Origin: CAZUMJ01 sp964621605
GTDB taxonomy: Bacteria > Actinomycetota > Acidimicrobiia > Acidimicrobiales > Iamiaceae
Assembly (NCBI GenBank): GCA_964621605.1
Contig: CAZUMJ010000007.1
Coordinates: 1 to 64,000, forward strand
DNA length: 64,000 bases
Direction of reading: 5' to 3'
Part shown: positions 48,009 through 58,071 of the stretch, in pieces
Numbering within the stretch: the first letter of the stretch is position 1
Layout of the letters: each line of letters begins with the position of its first letter
Program-made: the position numbers and the translations under genes
Notes under the pieces: model-generated
Databases searched by the model: none
What the model saw: the letters and a program-made list of their open reading frames with translations, nothing else
Told to the model about the DNA's origin: nothing

Positions 48009-50018
48009 ATGGCCTACCAGTCGCTCTACCGCCGCTACCGGCCGCGCCGCTTCGCCGAGGTGCGCGGGCAGGCCGACGTGGTGCGGGCGTTGCGCAACGC
48101 GGTGCGCGACGGGCGGGTCGGCCATGCCTACCTCTTCAGCGGGCCCCGCGGCACCGGCAAGACCTCGTCCGCCCGCATCCTTGCGAAGGCGCTGAACTGC
48201 ACCGACCTGCGTGAAGGCGAACCGTGCGGGGTGTGCGAGTCCTGCACGTCGATCGACGCGGGCACGTCCTACGACCTGGTCGAGCTCGACGCCGCTTCGA
48301 ACAACGGCGTCGACGCCATGCGTGACCTCATCGGTCGCACCGCGATGGCGTCGCCGGGTCGCACGAAGGTGTACATCCTCGACGAGGTGCACATGCTCAC
48401 CGCGGCGGCCTCAGCGGCGCTGCTGAAGACGCTCGAGGAGCCCCCGTCGCACGTCGTGTTCGTGCTCGCCACGACCGATCCCCAGAAGGTGCTGCCGACC
48501 ATCCGCAGCCGGACCCAGCACTTCGAGTTCCACTTGCTGCCGGCGGACGAGCTGGCGGAACACGTGCAGTGGGTGATCGCCGATGCCGGCCTCGACGCCG
48601 GTGCCGACGCCGTCGACTACGTGCTCCGGGCCGGCGGTGGCTCGGCTCGTGACACCCTCTCGGCGCTCGATCAGGTCGTGGCGGCGGGTGGTGTGCCCGA
48701 GCGTGGCGACCAGGCGGGCGAACTGGTCGACGCGCTCGCTGAGCGAGACACGCTGGCCGCCCTGCAGGCGGTGGCCGCGTCGGTGCAGCGTGGTCGGGAG
48801 CCGCGCCTGTTGGGAGAGGCGCTGTTGCGTGATCTCCGTGACACCTTCCTCGTGCGCATGGGTGCACCGGTGCCGCACCTCGCCGACGCGGAGCAGCAGC
48901 GCGTCGCGGCATGGGCGGAGCGCTTCGGCGATCGAACGCTCACCAACGCGATGGAGCTCGTCGGTGATGCCCTGCGCGAGATGCGCCAGGCTCCCGACCC
49001 GCGCATCCCGCTCGAGGTGGCACTGTTGCGGCTCACTCGTGCCGGTGGCGAGGTGTCGCTCGACGATCTGCTCGCCCGCGTCGAGCGCCTTGAACAGGCA
49101 CTTGCGTCCGGTGCGGCGTTGCCCGTGTCGGGAGGTTCGGAATCGAATCGTGAGCCAGGCGAGCGCGCGCCGTCCTCCTCGGGAGCTGCGAACGCCCCAG
49201 CCGCTGCGGGCGAGGCCAGTGCTCCCGCTGCCCCGAGCAAGCCAGGCGGCAGCGCGGCTGCCGCTCGTGCGGCTGCAGAGGCGGCCCGCAAGTCGTCACG
49301 CGGTGCGGGAGGCGCTGCCCGGGAGGCTGGGGCAGCGAGCGGGGGCGTCGAGGGTCCGTCATCTTCTGACACCAGCGGTGCTGGCAGCGCAGCGGGCTCA
49401 GCGCCGCCACCCCCGGTGCCCGGCCGAGGACGCCGACCCGAGCCGTCGCCAGCTGAGGTGAAGGATCAAGCCTCACCTTCGGCTCGCCCGACCCCCGCCG
49501 CTGCCGAGCCCGACACCTCCGGCCGCACTGCCACCCGGCAGGACGCCGGTGCCTCGTCTGGTGCCGGAGGGTCCGGCCTGCCCGATCGCGATGCGCTCAC
49601 GCTGGCGTGGGCAGACAGCGTGCTTCCCGGATTGAGGGGGCTCACCAAGGCGATGTATGCCGTCGGGCGCTTCCTCGAAACGACCGACGCCGCCGTGCTG
49701 GCGATGCCGGGCGAGGTGCACCGTGCGAAGTGTGAGGAGCGACGGTCCGAGGTGGAGGCCGCGCTGGCCAGACACTTCGGCTACCCCGTGCCGGTCCGCC
49801 TCGTCGTCGACGGCGAAGCTGCGCACGGGGACGACGGTGGTGCACCGCGCGGGCCGGGAGCGCGCTCGGGCGGCACGTCCGAGGAGGCGCGCCTGGCGGC
49901 GGAGCGCGCCGAGGTCGGCGACCTCTCCGAGCTCGTCGACGCACCACCCGACGGTCGCACCCCCGCGGAGCGCCTCGCTGACGCCTTCCCCGGCTCCGAG
50001 TTGATCGACGAGCCCTGA
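48009..50018 (+). CDS. dnaX: DNA polymerase III subunits gamma and tau
   Basis: Clamp-loader ATPase of 669 aa. The AAA+ module has Walker A GPRGTGKTSS near residue 43, the zinc-binding cysteines in CTDLREGEPCGVCESC, Walker B VYILDEVHML and the sensor SRTQHFEF. Domain III follows to about 360. A long Ala/Pro/Gly/Ser-rich linker (about 370-520) leads to a C-terminal tau-like domain (about 525-620). I see no obvious slippery A-run for gamma frameshifting. It loads the beta clamp at the replication fork. Confidence 0.95.
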   Translation: MAYQSLYRRYRPRRFAEVRGQADVVRALRNAVRDGRVGHAYLFSGPRGTGKTSSARILAKALNCTDLREGEPCGVCESCTSIDAGTSYDLVELDAASNNGVDAMRDLIGRTAMASPGRTKVYILDEVHMLTAAASAALLKTLEEPPSHVVFVLATTDPQKVLPTIRSRTQHFEFHLLPADELAEHVQWVIADAGLDAGADAVDYVLRAGGGSARDTLSALDQVVAAGGVPERGDQAGELVDALAERDTLAALQAVAASVQRGREPRLLGEALLRDLRDTFLVRMGAPVPHLADAEQQRVAAWAERFGDRTLTNAMELVGDALREMRQAPDPRIPLEVALLRLTRAGGEVSLDDLLARVERLEQALASGAALPVSGGSESNREPGERAPSSSGAANAPAAAGEASAPAAPSKPGGSAAAARAAAEAARKSSRGAGGAAREAGAASGGVEGPSSSDTSGAGSAAGSAPPPPVPGRGRRPEPSPAEVKDQASPSARPTPAAAEPDTSGRTATRQDAGASSGAGGSGLPDRDALTLAWADSVLPGLRGLTKAMYAVGRFLETTDAAVLAMPGEVHRAKCEERRSEVEAALARHFGYPVPVRLVVDGEAAHGDDGGAPRGPGARSGGTSEEARLAAERAEVGDLSELVDAPPDGRTPAERLADAFPGSELIDEP

Positions 50019-50035
50019 GCCTGCCGGAGTCATCC

Positions 50036-50554
50036 ATGTCCGAGCACGACCGATCCGACGCCCCCGACGACCGCCAGGCGGGCATGCCCGCAGAGGCGAT
50101 GCCCGCCCCGGGCACGTCGGGCCTTGCCTTGCCCGATCTTTCGGGCGCGTCCGATCTTGGTTTTCCCCTCGGCGGCTTCGGCGGCGATGGTGGCCCGAGC
50201 GGTGGGATCGGTGATCTCCTCGGTGGGCTCGACCTCGGCGGGTTGCTCGACATGGCGGGGCAGATGCAGCAGCACATCGCCGAGGCACAGGAACAGGCCG
50301 CGTCGACCGTCCTCGAAGGGGCCGCCGGCGGCGGAATGGTGAAGGTGACGGTGACCGGCGACGGCGAGTTCCGTGCTGTGACGATCGCCCCGGAGGTGGT
50401 CGACCCCGACGACATCGAGATGCTCCAAGATCTCGTGCTCGCCGCGGTGAACGACGCCATGGCTCGCGTGCACGCCCTCCAGGCGGAGACCTTCGGCGAC
50501 CCGGGTGCGGGCGGGCTGGGTGGCCTCGGCGGCATCTTGGGCGGTCTCGGTTGA
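50036..50554 (+). CDS. YbaB/EbfC family nucleoid-associated protein
   Basis: Protein of 172 aa. The YbaB core (about 72-155) includes DMAGQMQQHIAEAQEQAASTVLEGAAGGGMVKVTVTGDGEFRAVTIAPEVVDPDD. It is longer than the family norm (about 105 aa) because of a Gly/Pro/Asp-rich N-terminal extension of about 70 residues and a glycine-rich tail. It lies between dnaX and recR, the conserved order, and should bind DNA as a dimer. Confidence 0.92.
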   Translation: MSEHDRSDAPDDRQAGMPAEAMPAPGTSGLALPDLSGASDLGFPLGGFGGDGGPSGGIGDLLGGLDLGGLLDMAGQMQQHIAEAQEQAASTVLEGAAGGGMVKVTVTGDGEFRAVTIAPEVVDPDDIEMLQDLVLAAVNDAMARVHALQAETFGDPGAGGLGGLGGILGGLG

Positions 50555-50624
50555 TCGTGCGGCGTTCCCGTCCCTGTCGTCGGCTGACCAACGGCCGTGC
50601 AGTCCGCAAGGTCGGTCTTGGCTG

Positions 50625-51224
50625 ATGGGCGCCTATGCCGGCCCGGTGCAGGAGCTCATCGACGAGCTCGGCCGGCTTCCTGGGATCGGTCCGAAGTCGG
50701 CGCAGCGCATCGCGTTCCACCTGCTGAAGCTTCCTGCGCTCGACGTGACGCGCCTCGCGCATGCGATCACCGAGGCGAAGGAGCGCGTGGCGTGGTGCGA
50801 GCGCTGCTTCAACCTTGCGGTGGGCGGCCTGTGCGAGATCTGCCGTGACGAGCGGCGCGATGCCACCGTGCTCTGCATCGTGGAAGAACCCCGCGATCTT
50901 GTCGCCGTCGAACGCACCCGGGAGTTCCGTGGTCGCTACCACGTGCTCGGTGGTGCGTTGAGCCCCATCGAGGGCGTCGGCCCCGAGCAGTTGCGGGTGA
51001 AGGAGCTGTTGACGCGCCTGGGCGAGGAGCCCATCGCCGAGGTGATCCTCTGCACGAACCCCAACATCGAGGGTGAGGCGACGGCGCTGTACTTGGGCAA
51101 CCTGCTGAAGCCGTTGGGCCTGAAGGTCACGCGGATCGCGAGCGGGCTGCCGGTTGGTGGTGACCTCGAGTACGCCGATGAGCTCACGCTTGGGCGGGCG
51201 CTCGAGGGGCGGCGGGACGTCTGA
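50625..51224 (+). CDS. recR: Recombination protein RecR
   Basis: RecR of 199 aa, the normal length. It has the N-terminal helix-hairpin-helix LGRLPGIGPKSAQRIAFHLL, the four-cysteine zinc motif CERCFNLAVGGLCEIC, and a Toprim domain with VVEEPRD-type and CTNPNIEGEATALYL motifs. It acts with RecF/RecO at gapped DNA. I chose ATG 50625 because homology starts there (MGAYAGPVQELIDELGRLPG); the frame extends upstream into the ybaB region. Confidence 0.94.
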   Translation: MGAYAGPVQELIDELGRLPGIGPKSAQRIAFHLLKLPALDVTRLAHAITEAKERVAWCERCFNLAVGGLCEICRDERRDATVLCIVEEPRDLVAVERTREFRGRYHVLGGALSPIEGVGPEQLRVKELLTRLGEEPIAEVILCTNPNIEGEATALYLGNLLKPLGLKVTRIASGLPVGGDLEYADELTLGRALEGRRDV

Positions 51225-51311
51225 CCGAGTCAGGCGACGTCTGACCGAGTTAGGCGACATCTGGGCAGGCCCGGGGACGTCTGACCGAGTCCGGCGACGT
51301 CTGAGCAGGCA
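51211..51311. repeat. Degenerate tandem repeat over the recR 3' end
   Basis: About five head-to-tail units of roughly 18-22 bp related to GGCGACGTCTGACCGAGTCA begin within the last codons of recR, supply its stop codon, and continue about 85 bp downstream. Units differ by a few bases or a short substitution (CATCTGGGCAGGCC). Confidence 0.85.
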
Positions 51312-51692
51312 CGCAACCCGGTTCGGGGCGTTGCGGGTGGCCGCCTCCGGCCAGAACCGGGAGCGGGCGGTCTCCCGGAAGGAAGACCGGAGGCGACCCT
51401 CCGCACTTCCGACTGGGTGGAGGGGGGAGGGAGACCCAACCGGAAGGTGGGCTCACGCTAACAATGTTGCGATCGCGTGACAAGGGCCTATGGCGCAAAT
51501 ATCTGCTCATGCGGGGTGTCCGTTGTCGCCTGCGCGCCACACTCCCGGTCTGAGCCTCACCTGCGGCCACCGGCACGCCCCACGTGGGCGACTACGACCG
51601 GTCTCGCCGGACGCGCATCGGGGGCCCGACGGAACGCCGCCGAGCCCCCGTCACAAGGGCCTGTGCTGTGTGACGCCCTACACGGCCGTGCG
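51312..51692. other. Non-coding stretch downstream of recR
   Basis: No gene is convincing. The segment around 51350-51440 can form GC-rich hairpins (for example GGGAGCGGGCGGTCTCCC) and the part near 51460 is less GC-rich. Any RNA here is unidentified. Confidence 0.5.
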
Positions 51693-52199
51693 CTACTTCG
51701 CGACCAGCCAGCTCGTGGTTGGGCCGAACACCATCAGCAGCAACACCAACGCCAACACGAGGTGCAGCGCACCGCTGACCGCAGCGACGCGCTTCTCGGT
51801 TGCAGCCCGCTCGGCCGACTCCACGTTGCCTGCCTCGGCGAACCCGACGAGCTTACGAACGGCAGGCATCAGGAGCCCGTGCGAGAGGCCGATGCCCACG
51901 ATGTAGAGCGCGAACGAGGCCGACACCCACGGCGACGCGAACTTGTGCGCCTTGTCGCTGAGCACGATCGCGACGATGCCGAAGACCGGCACCGCGTAGA
52001 TGAAGTACTCGGCGACCTTGCTCACCTGGGCGAGCGAGGTGGCGAGCACACCGGCCGCGTCACCGGTGGTGCGGCTGAGGCGGGCGCCCCAGATGCCGTT
52101 GAGCATCACGCCGCCGAACCCGGCGATCACGCAGAGCACGTGCAGGAAGACGGTGAGCAGGTACGCCCAACCGGCGAGGCCGGTCGCCGATGCCAGCAC
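51693..52199 (-). CDS. DUF2269-like integral membrane protein
   Basis: Membrane protein of 168 aa with four hydrophobic helices: WAYLLTVFLHVLCVIAGFGG, YFIYAVPVFGIVAIVLS, SASFALYIVGIGLSHGLL and GALHLVLALVLLLMVFG. The first-helix HVLCVIAGFGG pattern resembles the DUF2269 family. The function is unknown. GTG 52199 begins 1 bp after the thiolase stop, so it is probably cotranscribed with it. Confidence 0.75.
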   Translation of the reverse strand: MLASATGLAGWAYLLTVFLHVLCVIAGFGGVMLNGIWGARLSRTTGDAAGVLATSLAQVSKVAEYFIYAVPVFGIVAIVLSDKAHKFASPWVSASFALYIVGIGLSHGLLMPAVRKLVGFAEAGNVESAERAATEKRVAAVSGALHLVLALVLLLMVFGPTTSWLVAK

Positions 52200-52200
52200 G

Positions 52201-53379
<1,179 letters not shown>

Positions 53380-53425
53380 GGAATGGATCCCCCACGAGGT
53401 TGTGGAAACGAGGTCTCGTCAGCGT

Positions 53426-53443
53426 AGTGACCGCGCGGTCACT
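53426..53443. promoter_or_regulatory. Palindromic operator in the thiolase/ccrA divergent promoter
   Basis: AGTGACCGCGCGGTCACT is a perfect 18-bp palindrome 46 bp upstream of the thiolase start. Its length and symmetry fit a TetR-family operator. Confidence 0.6.
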
Positions 53444-53490
53444 TCTGGAAAGGGGTCGTGTGCCCCTGGCGTTCGGCTGCGGCGTCGATA

Positions 53491-53506
53491 CTTACCGGTC
53501 GGTAAG
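53491..53506. promoter_or_regulatory. Palindromic operator upstream of ccrA
   Basis: CTTACCGGTCGGTAAG has 7-bp arms around GT. It overlaps TAAGGT, the probable -10 eight bases before the ccrA ATG, so binding should block transcription. Its core TACCGGTNGGTA recurs before the desaturase gene. Confidence 0.6.
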
Positions 53507-53516
53507 GTGCACCCCC

Positions 53517-54854
53517 ATGCGTGAGATCCTCGAAGCAGTCCAGGCCGGCGCGACCGGCGACGACCTGGCCAACCTCCCGATCCCCGAGTCCTACCGAGCG
53601 GCCTTCGTGCGCCGTGAGGACGTCGGCATCTTCGAAGGGGTCGAGTCGGCCGACAAGGACCCGCGCAAGTCGATCCACGTCGACGAGGTGCCCACCCCCG
53701 AGCTCGCGCCCGACGAGGTGTACGTCGCCGTGATGGCCTCGGCCATCAACTTCAACACGGTGTGGACGTCCATCTTCGAGCCGCTCCCCACCTTCGGCTT
53801 CCTCGACCGCTTGGGCCGCGAGAGCGTGTGGGGTGCCCGTCACGCGCAGGACTTCCACGCCTTCGGCTCCGACGCCTCGGGCGTCATCGTGCGCTGCGGG
53901 TCGGCCGTGCGCGGCTGGAAGCCTGGCGACAAGGTCACGATCCACTGCAACCACGTCGACGACCAGTCGCCCACCGCTCACGACGACTCGATGCTCGCCG
54001 AGAACCAGCGCATCTGGGGGTTCGAGACCAACTACGGCGGCCTCGCCGATCTCACGCTCGTGAAGGCCAACCAGCTCATGCCGAAGCCCGCCCACCTCAC
54101 GTGGGAAGAGGCTGCGTGCAACGCGCTGTGCAACTCGACCAGCTACCGCATGATCGTGTCGCGTCACGCCGGTGACCTGAAGCAGGGCCAGGCGGTCCTC
54201 ATCTGGGGCGCCACGGGCGGCATCGGCGGGTACGCGGTGCAGTACGTCCTGAACGGGGGCGGCATCCCGGTCGGCGTGGTGTCGTCGCCCGAGCGTGCCG
54301 AACTGCTCCGCCAGATGGGCTGCGAGCACGTCATCGACCGCAAGGCCGCCGGCTACAAGTTCTGGAAGGACGAGCACACCCAGGACGAGGCCGAGTGGCG
54401 TCGCCTCGGCAAGGACATCCGTGGCCTCATCGGTCGTGACGTCGACACCGTGTTCGAGCACCCGGGGCGTTCCACGTTCGGTGCGTCGGTGTTCGCCGCC
54501 GCGCGTGGCGGCAAGATCGTCACCTGCGCGGCCACGTCGGGCTACATGATCGAGTACGACAACCGCCACCTCTGGATGAAGCTGAAGAGCATCGTCAGCT
54601 CGCACTTCGCCAACTACAAGGAGGCGTGGGCCGCGAACCAGCTCATCTGCGAGGGCAAGATCCAGCCGCTGCTGAGCCGCGTGTACGACCTTTCGCAGAC
54701 CGGCGAGGCGGCGCTGGCCGTGCACCGCAACGAGACCGAGGGCAAGGTCGGCATTCTGTGCCTGGCGCCCGAAGAAGGCCTCGGCATCGACGACAGCGCG
54801 TTCCGCGAGCAGGTCGGCGAGGACCGCATCACGCTGTTCCGCCAGGCCGGCTGA
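53517..54854 (+). CDS. ccrA: Crotonyl-CoA carboxylase/reductase
   Basis: MDR-family enzyme of 445 aa that should reductively carboxylate crotonyl-CoA to ethylmalonyl-CoA with NADPH and CO2. Features of the family are SAINFNTVWTSIFEPLPTF, a long insertion AENQRIWGFETNYGGLADLTLVKANQL, the NADPH motif WGATGGIGGYAVQYV, and the C-terminal NRHLWMKLKSIVSSHFANY. The asparagine in INFNTVW and the C-terminal region are typical of Ccr rather than of simple acryloyl reductases. The methylmalonyl-CoA epimerase gene follows 26 bp later, supporting an ethylmalonyl-CoA pathway. Confidence 0.93.
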   Translation: MREILEAVQAGATGDDLANLPIPESYRAAFVRREDVGIFEGVESADKDPRKSIHVDEVPTPELAPDEVYVAVMASAINFNTVWTSIFEPLPTFGFLDRLGRESVWGARHAQDFHAFGSDASGVIVRCGSAVRGWKPGDKVTIHCNHVDDQSPTAHDDSMLAENQRIWGFETNYGGLADLTLVKANQLMPKPAHLTWEEAACNALCNSTSYRMIVSRHAGDLKQGQAVLIWGATGGIGGYAVQYVLNGGGIPVGVVSSPERAELLRQMGCEHVIDRKAAGYKFWKDEHTQDEAEWRRLGKDIRGLIGRDVDTVFEHPGRSTFGASVFAAARGGKIVTCAATSGYMIEYDNRHLWMKLKSIVSSHFANYKEAWAANQLICEGKIQPLLSRVYDLSQTGEAALAVHRNETEGKVGILCLAPEEGLGIDDSAFREQVGEDRITLFRQAG

Positions 54855-54880
54855 CCCGACGCCAGATCGAGGAGAGCACC

Positions 54881-55378
54881 ATGAGCCCACTTGCTGCCAG
54901 CAACCCCTTCGAGAACGAGGACGACTTCGGTGGCGACGCCGCAGCGCTCGCGCCAGACGAGACCGCCGACTTCGCCACGCTGCTCACCGAGATCGACCAC
55001 ATCGCGATCGCGGTGCGCGACCTCCCCGCGGCGATCGACTTCTACCGCGACACCTTCGGTGCCGTCGTCGACCATCGCGAGGTCGTCGACTCCGACGGGG
55101 TCGAAGAGGCGTTGCTGAAGGTGGCAGACAGCTACATCCAGCTGCTCACCCCAACCACCGACGACTCGCCCGTCGCGAAGTACCTCGAACGCAAGGGCGA
55201 GGGGCTGCACCACGTCGGCTACCGCGTCGCCGATTGCGGGGCGGCGTTGCAGGCGGTCAAGGACAACGGCGGTCGGGTCATCGACGAGGCGCCTCGTCCG
55301 GGGTCACGCGGGACGACGGTGGCCTTCGTGCACCCGAAGACCAGCTTCGGCACGCTCATCGAGCTCGTGCAGGAGTAG
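54881..55378 (+). CDS. mce: Methylmalonyl-CoA epimerase
   Basis: VOC-fold epimerase of 165 aa interconverting the (R) and (S) forms of methylmalonyl-CoA (and in the ethylmalonyl-CoA pathway also ethylmalonyl-CoA). Metal ligands are visible in EIDHIAIAVRDL, IQLLTP, LHHVGYRV and LIELVQE. A 35-residue acidic N-terminal extension precedes the domain. ATG 54881 has GGAGAG upstream. Its product feeds B12-dependent methylmalonyl-CoA mutase, linking this locus to cobalamin supply. Confidence 0.93.
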   Translation: MSPLAASNPFENEDDFGGDAAALAPDETADFATLLTEIDHIAIAVRDLPAAIDFYRDTFGAVVDHREVVDSDGVEEALLKVADSYIQLLTPTTDDSPVAKYLERKGEGLHHVGYRVADCGAALQAVKDNGGRVIDEAPRPGSRGTTVAFVHPKTSFGTLIELVQE

Positions 55379-55399
55379 CGTCCGCCGCTTTACCTCCTC

Positions 55400-55419
55400 C
55401 CTACCTACCGGTAGGTAGG
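55400..55419. promoter_or_regulatory. Perfect 20-bp palindromic operator upstream of the desaturase
   Basis: CCTACCTACCGGTAGGTAGG is a perfect palindrome ending 8 bp before GTG 55428 and overlapping the likely -10 TAGGCT. It shares TACCGGTNGGTA with the ccrA operator. Probably bound by a TetR-family regulator. Confidence 0.65.
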
Positions 55420-55427
55420 CTGCCTCG

Positions 55428-56348
55428 GTGCAGAATCGAACCGGCCTCCTTGTCGATCTCGAACCCGTGGTCGCCGCGCAGCTCGATCGCCACCTGAGCC
55501 TCACGAAGGAGTGGTTTCCGCACGAGTTCGTGCCGTGGAGCCGCGGCCGCGACTTCGAGCCCGGCGATGCGTGGAAGGCTCCGGCAACCCCTGCGTTGCC
55601 CGACGGGGTGGCCAGCTCGCTGTTCGTGAACCTCCTCACCGAGGACAACCTGCCGTACTACTTCCACACCATCGACCGCCTCTTCGGCCCGGACGGGGCC
55701 TGGGGCACATGGGCGCGTCGCTGGACCGCTGAGGAAGGCCGGCATTCGATCGTCATCCGCGACTACCTGACGGTCACCCGCCTGCTCGACCCCGTCGCGC
55801 TTGAACGGGCACGCATGCAGCAAGTCGCCGGGGGGCAGGTGCCCCAGCCGGCGGACCCGCTCGACGGCATCGCGTACGTCGCCTTGCAGGAGCTCGCCAC
55901 CCGCATCGCGCACCGCAACACGGGCCAGCTCATCGACGACCCCGTTGCGGTTGCCGTCATGAACCGCGTCGCTGCCGACGAGAACCTGCACTTCATCTTC
56001 TACCGCGACCTCGTGAAGGAAGTGCTCGACCGCGACCCGTCCGCGATGGTGTGCGCGATCGAACGGCAGGTGCGCGACTTCGAGATGCCCGGAACCGGCA
56101 TCGTCGACTTCGGTGCCCACGCGAAGGCCATCGCCAAGGCCGGCATCTACGACCTGGCCGTGCACCACGACTCGGTGCTGGTGCCTGTCGTGCTTCGCCA
56201 GTGGAAGGTGGCAGAGCTCGAAGGACTCGACGCCGAGGCCGAGCAGGCTCGCACACGGTTGTTGACCCGCATCGAGCGCATCGGCAAAGCCGGTCGTCGC
56301 ATGGCGCGCCACCGCGCCGAAGCAGACGCGCTCGTCCCAGCCGGCTGA
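55428..56348 (+). CDS. Acyl-ACP desaturase (DesA-like)
   Basis: Soluble di-iron desaturase of 306 aa that introduces a double bond into an acyl chain carried on ACP or CoA. Iron ligands are visible in LLTEDNLPYYF, WTAEEGRHSIVIRDYL and AADENLHFIFYRDL, the E..ExxH..E/DExxH pattern of the family. It resembles mycobacterial DesA1/DesA2. GTG 55428 is preceded by TAGGCT six bases upstream. The operator palindrome suggests coordination with acyl-CoA metabolism. Confidence 0.92.
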   Translation: MQNRTGLLVDLEPVVAAQLDRHLSLTKEWFPHEFVPWSRGRDFEPGDAWKAPATPALPDGVASSLFVNLLTEDNLPYYFHTIDRLFGPDGAWGTWARRWTAEEGRHSIVIRDYLTVTRLLDPVALERARMQQVAGGQVPQPADPLDGIAYVALQELATRIAHRNTGQLIDDPVAVAVMNRVAADENLHFIFYRDLVKEVLDRDPSAMVCAIERQVRDFEMPGTGIVDFGAHAKAIAKAGIYDLAVHHDSVLVPVVLRQWKVAELEGLDAEAEQARTRLLTRIERIGKAGRRMARHRAEADALVPAG

Positions 56349-56409
56349 TCGGGCAGGTGCGCCGCTTGCCTTTCTGCGGCGTGTGGTCGCGGCGGTAGCG
56401 TGAGCACCC

Positions 56410-58071
56410 GTGTCGACGGCCGATCCCACGCATGTCGCGCTGGCCGAGTTGCGACGCGCTCGGCAGCGGACGCGCATCGCGCAGATCCACTGGGTCGACG
56501 CGCTCTATCACGTGTACCTCGCCGCGATGCTGGGGATGGCCGGTGTCGTGGTGTTGGCCGGCGTTGCCGGTGGTGACCGCCTCGACGCGCACGGCATGGG
56601 CGAGGTCGCCCGGCACGGTGCAGCGGTACTCGGCTTGTTGCCAGCGGTGGCGCTGTTCATCGGGCTGCGCTCGGGGAGTCGGGGTGGGCCCATCGCCCTC
56701 GAGCCCCCCGACGTCCGCCACGTGCTCATGTCGGCAGTCGATCGCGGCCACGCCTTGCGCATGCCCGCCCTTCGCCAGCTGCGCTTCGCCGTGTTCGTTG
56801 GGGTCGTGGCCGGTGGCATCGCGGGCTACTTCGCCCAGCACCGCTTGGGCGGCAACGGGCTCGCCTTCGCGGCCAGCGGCGCGCTCTACGGCGTTGGCGT
56901 CGTCGGCCTCGGGTTCGGCAGCGCCCTCGTCATGTCGGGTCGCCGTGCGCCGCGCTGGTTGGCGACGCTGCTCGGCTTGGTGTTCGTCGCCTGGGCAGTC
57001 GGCGACGTCACGGGCAACCTCCCGATGGCGCCCACCACCGTGCTCGGCAAGGTTCCCTTGTGGCCGCGCCAGATGGAGTGGCTCGGGGTGGTGCCCGTGC
57101 TCGTCGCGGTCGCGCTCGTCGCGCTCGGCGTCGTCGGCATCTCGGGGATATCTGTCGAGCAGGCCGAGCGGCGCACCCGCCTCGTGGGGCAGCTCCGGTT
57201 CGCCGTCACGCTGCAGGACTTGCGGACGGTGCTGGTGCTTCGCCGGCAGTTGGCGCAGGAGCTTCCGCGCGAACGGCCGTGGTTCGGTGGGGTCCGACGT
57301 CCTGCCGGGCGGGCCACCGTGTGGTGGCGCGGGTGGCGAGGCGTCGCACGCTGGCCGGCCACTCGTCTCATCCGCCTGCTCATCCTGGCGGTCGTCGCGG
57401 GCCTCGCGGCGCGCGGTGTCTGGAACTCGGTCTACCCCCTTGTCGTGCTGACCGGTCTGGCCATGTGGGTCGCGGCGCTCGACGTGATCGAGCCGCTCGC
57501 CCAGGAGACCGACCACCCCTCTCGGCGTGACGGCTACCCGTGCGAGCAGGGCGAGCTGATGGTGCGCCACCTGGCGGTGTCGGCCGTTGTGATCGTCGTC
57601 GTCTCGCTGGTCGCTGTTGGCGTGTTCGTCGCCGCGGGGCCGTCCGGCGAGGTGCTCCGGCTCGGTCTGATCTGTGTGCTGCCACTGGCCCTCGCGGCAC
57701 TCGGTGGCGCGGTGGTCAGCGCCCTCATGGGGGCGCCGACGGTGGGCGGCTCCGACATGACAAACCTGCTGCCACCCGAGTTCGCCGGCATGAAGAGCGC
57801 CTTGCGCGCGGCGTGGCCGCCTGCGCTCGCCATCCTGGGCGCAGCGCCGTTCGCCGTCGCCCGAGCTGTTGCCCAGCACCCGAACCCGTGGGAGCGCCCC
57901 ACCATCTTCATGGCGATCGGTGTGGTCGGCGTCGCCGGCCTGGTTGGCGCCTGGGTGCGCTACCGCGAAGACATCCACGAGTGGTGGGCACTGTCCAAGG
58001 AGGAGGCGATGGCCACCCAGGCGGCGCGCCAGAAGGCCCGCAGCGGGTCCGATGAGGAGGACGACGAGTGA
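56410..58071 (+). CDS. Large multi-pass membrane protein, putative ABC permease partner
   Basis: Membrane protein of 553 aa with about ten or more hydrophobic segments. It starts with a basic cytoplasmic N-terminus (LAELRRARQRTRIAQIHWVD). A cytoplasmic loop (about 255-320) is Arg-rich. The ATPase gene follows with a 4-bp GTGA overlap, so the two probably form an exporter. I recognise no specific permease family. GTG 56410 has TAGCGT eight bases upstream. Confidence 0.75.
   Translation: MSTADPTHVALAELRRARQRTRIAQIHWVDALYHVYLAAMLGMAGVVVLAGVAGGDRLDAHGMGEVARHGAAVLGLLPAVALFIGLRSGSRGGPIALEPPDVRHVLMSAVDRGHALRMPALRQLRFAVFVGVVAGGIAGYFAQHRLGGNGLAFAASGALYGVGVVGLGFGSALVMSGRRAPRWLATLLGLVFVAWAVGDVTGNLPMAPTTVLGKVPLWPRQMEWLGVVPVLVAVALVALGVVGISGISVEQAERRTRLVGQLRFAVTLQDLRTVLVLRRQLAQELPRERPWFGGVRRPAGRATVWWRGWRGVARWPATRLIRLLILAVVAGLAARGVWNSVYPLVVLTGLAMWVAALDVIEPLAQETDHPSRRDGYPCEQGELMVRHLAVSAVVIVVVSLVAVGVFVAAGPSGEVLRLGLICVLPLALAALGGAVVSALMGAPTVGGSDMTNLLPPEFAGMKSALRAAWPPALAILGAAPFAVARAVAQHPNPWERPTIFMAIGVVGVAGLVGAWVRYREDIHEWWALSKEEAMATQAARQKARSGSDEEDDE

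Noticed and set aside
49130..49570. Separate gene in the Ala/Pro/Ser-rich part of dnaX
   Set aside because: This is the normal low-complexity linker of tau; alternative frames there are composition artefacts.
51205..51311. CRISPR array
   Set aside because: The repeat units are contiguous, with no unique spacers, and no cas genes are nearby.
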